Source: Bryoerythrophyllum caledonicum (taxonomy: Eukaryota > Streptophyta > Bryopsida > Pottiales > Pottiaceae). From it: a DNA stretch of 64,000 nt. Of the stretch, positions 59,330 to 64,000 are shown one piece after another. The DNA is taken from assembly GCA_963971425.1 (NCBI GenBank), contig OZ020516.1, positions 16,852,593-16,916,592 of the forward strand, given 5' to 3'. Position 1 is the stretch's first letter; every line of letters starts with the position of its first letter. Both the position numbers and the translations under genes were made by a program. The notes under the pieces are model-generated. The model was not told the origin of the DNA, ran no database searches, and worked only from the letters and a program-made list of their open reading frames with translations.

Positions 59330-60370
59330 ATGTTTTTTTTTAGTTTTAACCGTGGGATCTGAATGACGACTTATTAAGTGATATGCTCAAAAAATTTCAT
59401 GAAGTTTCACCGCACGGATTGAAAGATTATAATGTTTGAAGTAGTGAAAATGCTCATTTTCTTCCCTGCGTTTTCTGGATCAGCAGTCTTTGATTTCAAT
59501 TTGTGTCACATTTTTGCACTATAAAAGGTCTCAATTAATTACCATAATGTTAAGCATGATGTTAATTTGCTACATACCGATTTTTAGAGTTAGAAAAGGG
59601 GTGTAGCATATTCAAAAAAATTGTGCAATGAGTGGGGGTTCAAAAATTCACCATTCACGTTATGTTTTTTTGTGAACTTGATATCGTTTGAAATGAGAAT
59701 CCAAATGGTCAATACGAAGGTTTACATCACATAATGCCGTAGAAAAAATCAAAAGTGAATCATACAAAGATCTCAAAGTTTTATGTGGAAAGGTAGAAGT
59801 TTTTTCGTACTCTCCTCGAAAATGTGTGACAATGTGTGAAAATAATTGACTTGGATTACTATGCTTTTTCACCAAAGAACTAACAACATGGTTAACACAA
59901 TGGTATTGGATTTAGATCTCGTGTAGTGCAACAGTTTTTAGGGGTAGACAAGGGGTGTAGCATATTTTTTTTAAATGTGCAATGAGTGGAGGTTCAAAAA
60001 TTCACAATTCACGTTATGTTTTTTTGTGAACTCGATATTGTTTTAAATGAGAATCCAAATGGTAAATAAGAAGTTTTACATCGCACAATGCTGTAGGCAA
60101 AATCAAAAGTGAATCGTACGAAGTTCTCGTAGTTTTGTGTGGAAAGGTAGAAGTTTTCTGGTATTCTCCCCGAAAATGTGTGACAATGTGTGAAAATAAT
60201 TGACTTGGATGAATATGCTATTTCACCAAAGAACTAACAACATGGTTAACACGATGGTATTGGATTTAGATCTTGTGTAGTGGAAAAGTTTTTAGAGGTA
60301 GACAAGGGGTGTTGCATGTTCAAAAATATTGTACAATGAGTGGTGGTTCAAAAATTCTTATTCCATACTA
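59330..60370 (+). repeat. Dispersed repeat family, three tandem copies (~350-bp period)
   Basis: A full copy starts near 59340 (TTTCACCGCACGGATTGAAA, GGATCAGCAGTCTTTGAT). The 3' part is then repeated: GGGGTGTAGCATATTC at about 59598, a variant at 59950 and one at 60305, each followed by GTGGNGGTTCAAAAATTC. Between them, AATGTGTGACAATGTGTGAA recurs at 59819 and 60173. Confidence 0.85.
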
Positions 60371-60420
60371 ATAGTGACTATTGTTTTGTAATGATATATA
60401 GGTTTTTTGAGTGTTGCGTT

Positions 60421-63400
60421 ATGGCACCACCAAATATTGATAGAATCTGGGAGAGCCACGGTTGGTGGATTGCAGAAGTGGATGAGTCGAGCGCCTTCTT
60501 ATGGGTGACGGATTATCCCTATGAGCTGGGAAAGCGTACATCGGCGTTGGGGAAGAGTTTTGGCAAAATCCAAGCAATCACTCTTCGACGTGATGATATG
60601 GTATACGTTACTTGCGCAGTGGGTCCAGGTCAATCGGAGGTGAAGACTTCTCTTTCGAAGAAGTTGCTTTTGGCACCTGTACCTTTGAATCTTCTTCAAA
60701 ATCCAGGTCAGGTGAAATTCCTCAAATCATTGCAAACGTTTTGGTTAAACATCTCTCTTGCGGTACGTACTGCAAGACACAACAACGTCTTATCCTATTT
60801 AGCGTTATCACCGGAGATGGTGCTGAAGGCTAAGAAGATTATGGAGGAACATATTAGATATGAAGCATTTCGGGAGAGGGACCCATCACGTGCGACAACT
60901 CAAGCCCCACCAGCAGAACCAGAAGAAACAGAAGTTTATCGAGTTCTTGCTGAGCCGTTGCAACTGGATTGGCGACCACTGGAGGGGGGGAGGGGAAGTG
61001 GAGGCCAACATCCTAGCACAACTTCTGAGGTACAGACATTACCGAATCCTCCATTAACGAGTAGACGTCCTACAAAGAGGCCACGGCGTGTTGACAGTGA
61101 TGTAGTTTCTGGTTCAAGAGAAAGCCCATCAACTTTGGATCCAAGCGGGAGGAGGTTGATTGGGAGAAGTGCAAGATCGGGTGGCAGGATTCCTAGGTCG
61201 GGACTCAGGACATCTCATGGTCATCGTAGGGCCCCTACATCTACACCGGAAGATGTAGCTGATTTGTCAGCCATGGCGCCGGAGGAAGAAGATTTTCACA
61301 ACCTTCCAGACAGTATACCAGAGGATTTTGAAGACAATGCGGAGATACCACAGGATCTTCCAACTTCAATGTATTTAAAAGCACCAGTGCCTACAACGGA
61401 GGAGATTGCGAAAGGATCAGTGTGGGGGAATTTTGTGTTTAAGGCACACATAGACCGCATTGTCTGTGTGGAGAACCCGGAAACGAACCACCGGGTTTTA
61501 TCACAGAAGAAGGTCAGAGAAGTATTTAACCGCTTAAGAGACCCAGAATCTACGAGTCGGGTGAGTAGATTGGTACTTTGACCGATCAGATACATCGTAC
61601 ATACTACCACCGATGATGGTGTCATTGAGAAGGAGGAGCTGCCATTTCCGTTGGTAGGAACCGCACGAGAGTTTGAGCGCATGTTCATTGCACACGGGAG
61701 TGCTTCTGCACAGGGTGCGATGGGATCGCAGTATTCTTGGCTTCAAGATCATATCATTTGGGAACCGGTGGATGGCCAACACATAGTAGCAGCTTGTAAG
61801 TTTGCACAGCAGCAGTGGAGAGATGGTACTATGCCTTTAAATGAGTACCTGGACACGTTTGAGTGGCGGGAGGCCTCTTTTGTGGTGTACGATGATCGTC
61901 GCTTTTACATTGAGAAGTCTGCGCGGATCAACGTGGCAGAGTTCCAGAGACAGTCATATTCTACCATGGAGGAGGATTTGAGGAAGATCCGTCAGATTTG
62001 GGATCTATACGGAAGGCCTGATAGCACACTACGTGCGGACGATGCACGCAGGGTTGTTGCTTTGGTGAGTGCGGCAAGTGTAGTGCATAAGTTGCCCAAG
62101 GGGGATGGAGTTGTCATGGTGAAGAGGTTGGCCAAAAACATGGAGGATCTGACCAATCATGCATGGAATCCGAGCAATGACTGCTTCGAAGCTATCATTC
62201 AAGTATGCAAGGACTACGAAGACGGCATTCTCTTTTACAGCAAGGAGGAAGTAACAAGTGGAAGGACATGGCGAGGAAGAAAGAGTTGGATCCAAATGTG
62301 GACGTACGACCAACAAAAAAGGAGATGACGCAGAATTGGTTGAGGCCGTTAGGTAGGGTTCCGAATCCATATTATCTTCGGTTGGCTAAGTCTACTGCAG
62401 CGAAGCCGGTAGGGGAGGATGGAGTAAGACCACGTCAAGAATATTACTTCGACGGTGTAAAAGACAAGAATCCACATCCTCGTACGATTGCCGGTGTGGT
62501 TGACCGATATCATAGACGAGAAGCTGTGATGAATTCCATCCGTTGGTTGATGGTGGAGAACAAGGAAAGTACACCTGATTCCATGGAGGAGTTCTTTCGT
62601 ATCCGTGTAGGAAAGTATTTTCCGAGGAGTAACGCACAACTTGATACGTTTGGGAAGCTTTTGAATGCTACCACGAAAAAAACTTGGACTGCTCATGTGC
62701 GGGGAAAGGTGTCTAAACTAGAAGACATAGGCTACCTCATCCCCCCTTCCATCAGGTTTCATTATGGTGACATTGCAGCAGGGGGGCGTGGATACATTGG
62801 ACTGTCCGTGGATGTGAGAGGAGAAGCTACTGCTAATTGGGAATGGCAGATGGAAGTCAAGAGGCCAGGCCAGAGCGACACAGAGAATCTTCTTCCGGTT
62901 CAGTGTAGAAGAGGGTTATTCCGCACCGACTACATAGAGTTGGGGAAACCATGTTTGTGGGTGATTGATTGTCGACGTGGCGGTGGGAGGCATGGAGATG
63001 GTCATTGGGGAGACGCCCAGTTATCCGCAGTTTTTGCACAGTTGGCATTATGGATGGCAAATATTGAACGATGGAACGTCATCTTCTTGTTACCAGCGGC
63101 CGTGTATGCCAACGAAGACTTTTTCACGAAGGTGAAGCTTCCAAAGGGATGTACTATGCGACGTGGATGCTGGGCATTTGATCCCAACTCGGTTAATCCC
63201 TATGCTCTCGATTTTACAGAGAATGGGCGTCTGGAGCAAGTAGTACAACCGATTGGCGATGTTGTGATTTGTATGCAGCACCCTGTAGGTACATCTCCTG
63301 GCCCGAACTATGTTTCTGGAGACGTTCCACTTCCAGTTGTTTTCTTGGATCACTGGAGTGAGGCACGCCAACCCTCTGAAGTTGATTCACTTGAGAGATC

Positions 63401-64000
63401 TCCATCAGAGCTGGTAAGACTAGTGGGCTCATACTTGCCCCGTGGTTGGGGTTTAGTGGCGTGTAACATATCTACGGCCATTCCCACGATCCTTGAAGGA
63501 GATTTCCAGGGATCTGAGGTTTTCATCATTGACGATTGTACAGACAAAGTTTCATTTCTGTACAATGAGTTGTCCGACAATTTCCAAGGACAACTGTTGG
63601 TCAGGACTGGTGGAACAAGTACTGGTTGCAACATCGTACCTGAGACCGAAGAGGCGGTTGGTGGAATGAGGAATGAAGACGACAATGAGGATGGAGGTGG
63701 TTTAAATGAGAGATTGCCACGTTCAGGTACCACTGAAGATTTCTCATCTCGCAGTGGTTCAGACGCCGATGAAGATGGAGTGAACCAGTCTCCTCTAAGA
63801 GACAGGATTCCATCAACGCAGCGGGCGGTGGGAGATACTTCAGGGCAGACATCTGCAACACCTACAGAGAGGATGCAAGATACCGGTGTAGTATATGTTA
63901 GATTGGCGGCAAGGGCAGGAGGGGGGCGTACATTTGATGGTCCTAGGCTGGAGATGGAGGAAGAAGGATTGGATTCATGTGAATTTTTTTCGGTGCAGAG
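60421..64000 (+). pseudogene. Long unidentified protein gene, open at the window end
   Basis: A reading frame from ATG 60421 with TGA at 61579-61581 continues in the same frame to about 62248. There a one-base shift leads into a frame that stays open for about 580 codons to the end of the window. The protein is over 1190 residues. It has an N-terminal region with WITDYPYELGKR-like wording (WVTDYPYELGKRTSALGKSF), a basic Ser/Arg/Pro-rich middle (RPTKRPRRVDSD, a likely nuclear signal) and a large folded region with GYIGLSVDVRGEATANWEWQ, CRRGGGRHGDGHWGDAQLSA and a later VFIIDDCTDKVSFLYNE. The visible end is acidic and Ser/Thr-rich. I recognise no family. TGA could derive from CGA. The breaks suggest a transposon-borne or decaying gene. 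Confidence 0.6.

Overview
This is nuclear DNA of a land plant. Host genes are intron-bearing and split by GT..AG introns: a plastid-type pyruvate kinase, a TIR-NBS-LRR gene, an RPW8-like NBS-LRR gene and a JAZ (TIFY plus Jas) repressor. Telomere-type CCCTAAA/TTTAGGG motifs also occur. The NLR style points to a seed-free plant, probably a bryophyte, but the window alone does not prove that. About three quarters of it is transposon-derived or repetitive.

Layout. 1-2.9 kb: last five exons of plastid pyruvate kinase; one intron is packed with telomere-like tandem repeats. 3-8 kb: dispersed repeats, an A/C-rich tract and a Tc1/mariner transposase tail. 8.3-13.6 kb: a five-exon TIR-NBS-LRR gene behind a duplicated first-exon block, with one in-frame TAG. 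14.4-20.7 kb: a retrotransposon ORF1-like gene (+), then the 3' half of a non-LTR retrotransposon (-) that joins RNase H, a CCHC finger and a restriction-like endonuclease. 20.7-22.9 kb: an element with a CAGGGTT end, GACGTC and CGGACGG arrays, a TATA box and a protein-kinase-like gene. 23-27.3 kb: dispersed repeats, a small inverted-repeat element holding a long hairpin, and a second truncated retrotransposon copy. 27.6-40.7 kb: further genes next to the same CGGACGG arrays, namely two related CxxC-protein genes, a RING-derived gene and a hAT (DUF659-type) transposase. 41-43.8 kb: an element with about 480-bp inverted arms that contains a tRNA-derived SINE. 48.7-52 kb: an intact, intronless RPW8-like NLR with 21 near-identical 72-bp LRR units. 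54-56 kb: JAZ on the minus strand. 58-60.4 kb: a decayed element end, a GC-rich minisatellite, a 200-N gap and ~350-bp tandem repeats. 60.4-64 kb: a long unidentified coding region running off the window.

Two networks stand out. First, a family of hAT-like elements or relics shares one array-type promoter/terminus but has different genes beside it (kinase, RING, CxxC proteins, transposase). This looks like cargo-carrying elements mobilised by the hAT transposase. Second, a tRNA-derived SINE carries the same 3' tail and hairpin as the RNase H/endonuclease retrotransposon, so it probably borrows that element's machinery. A third theme is recurrent in-frame TAG codons at places where glutamine (CAG) would fit, in host genes as well as transposon genes.
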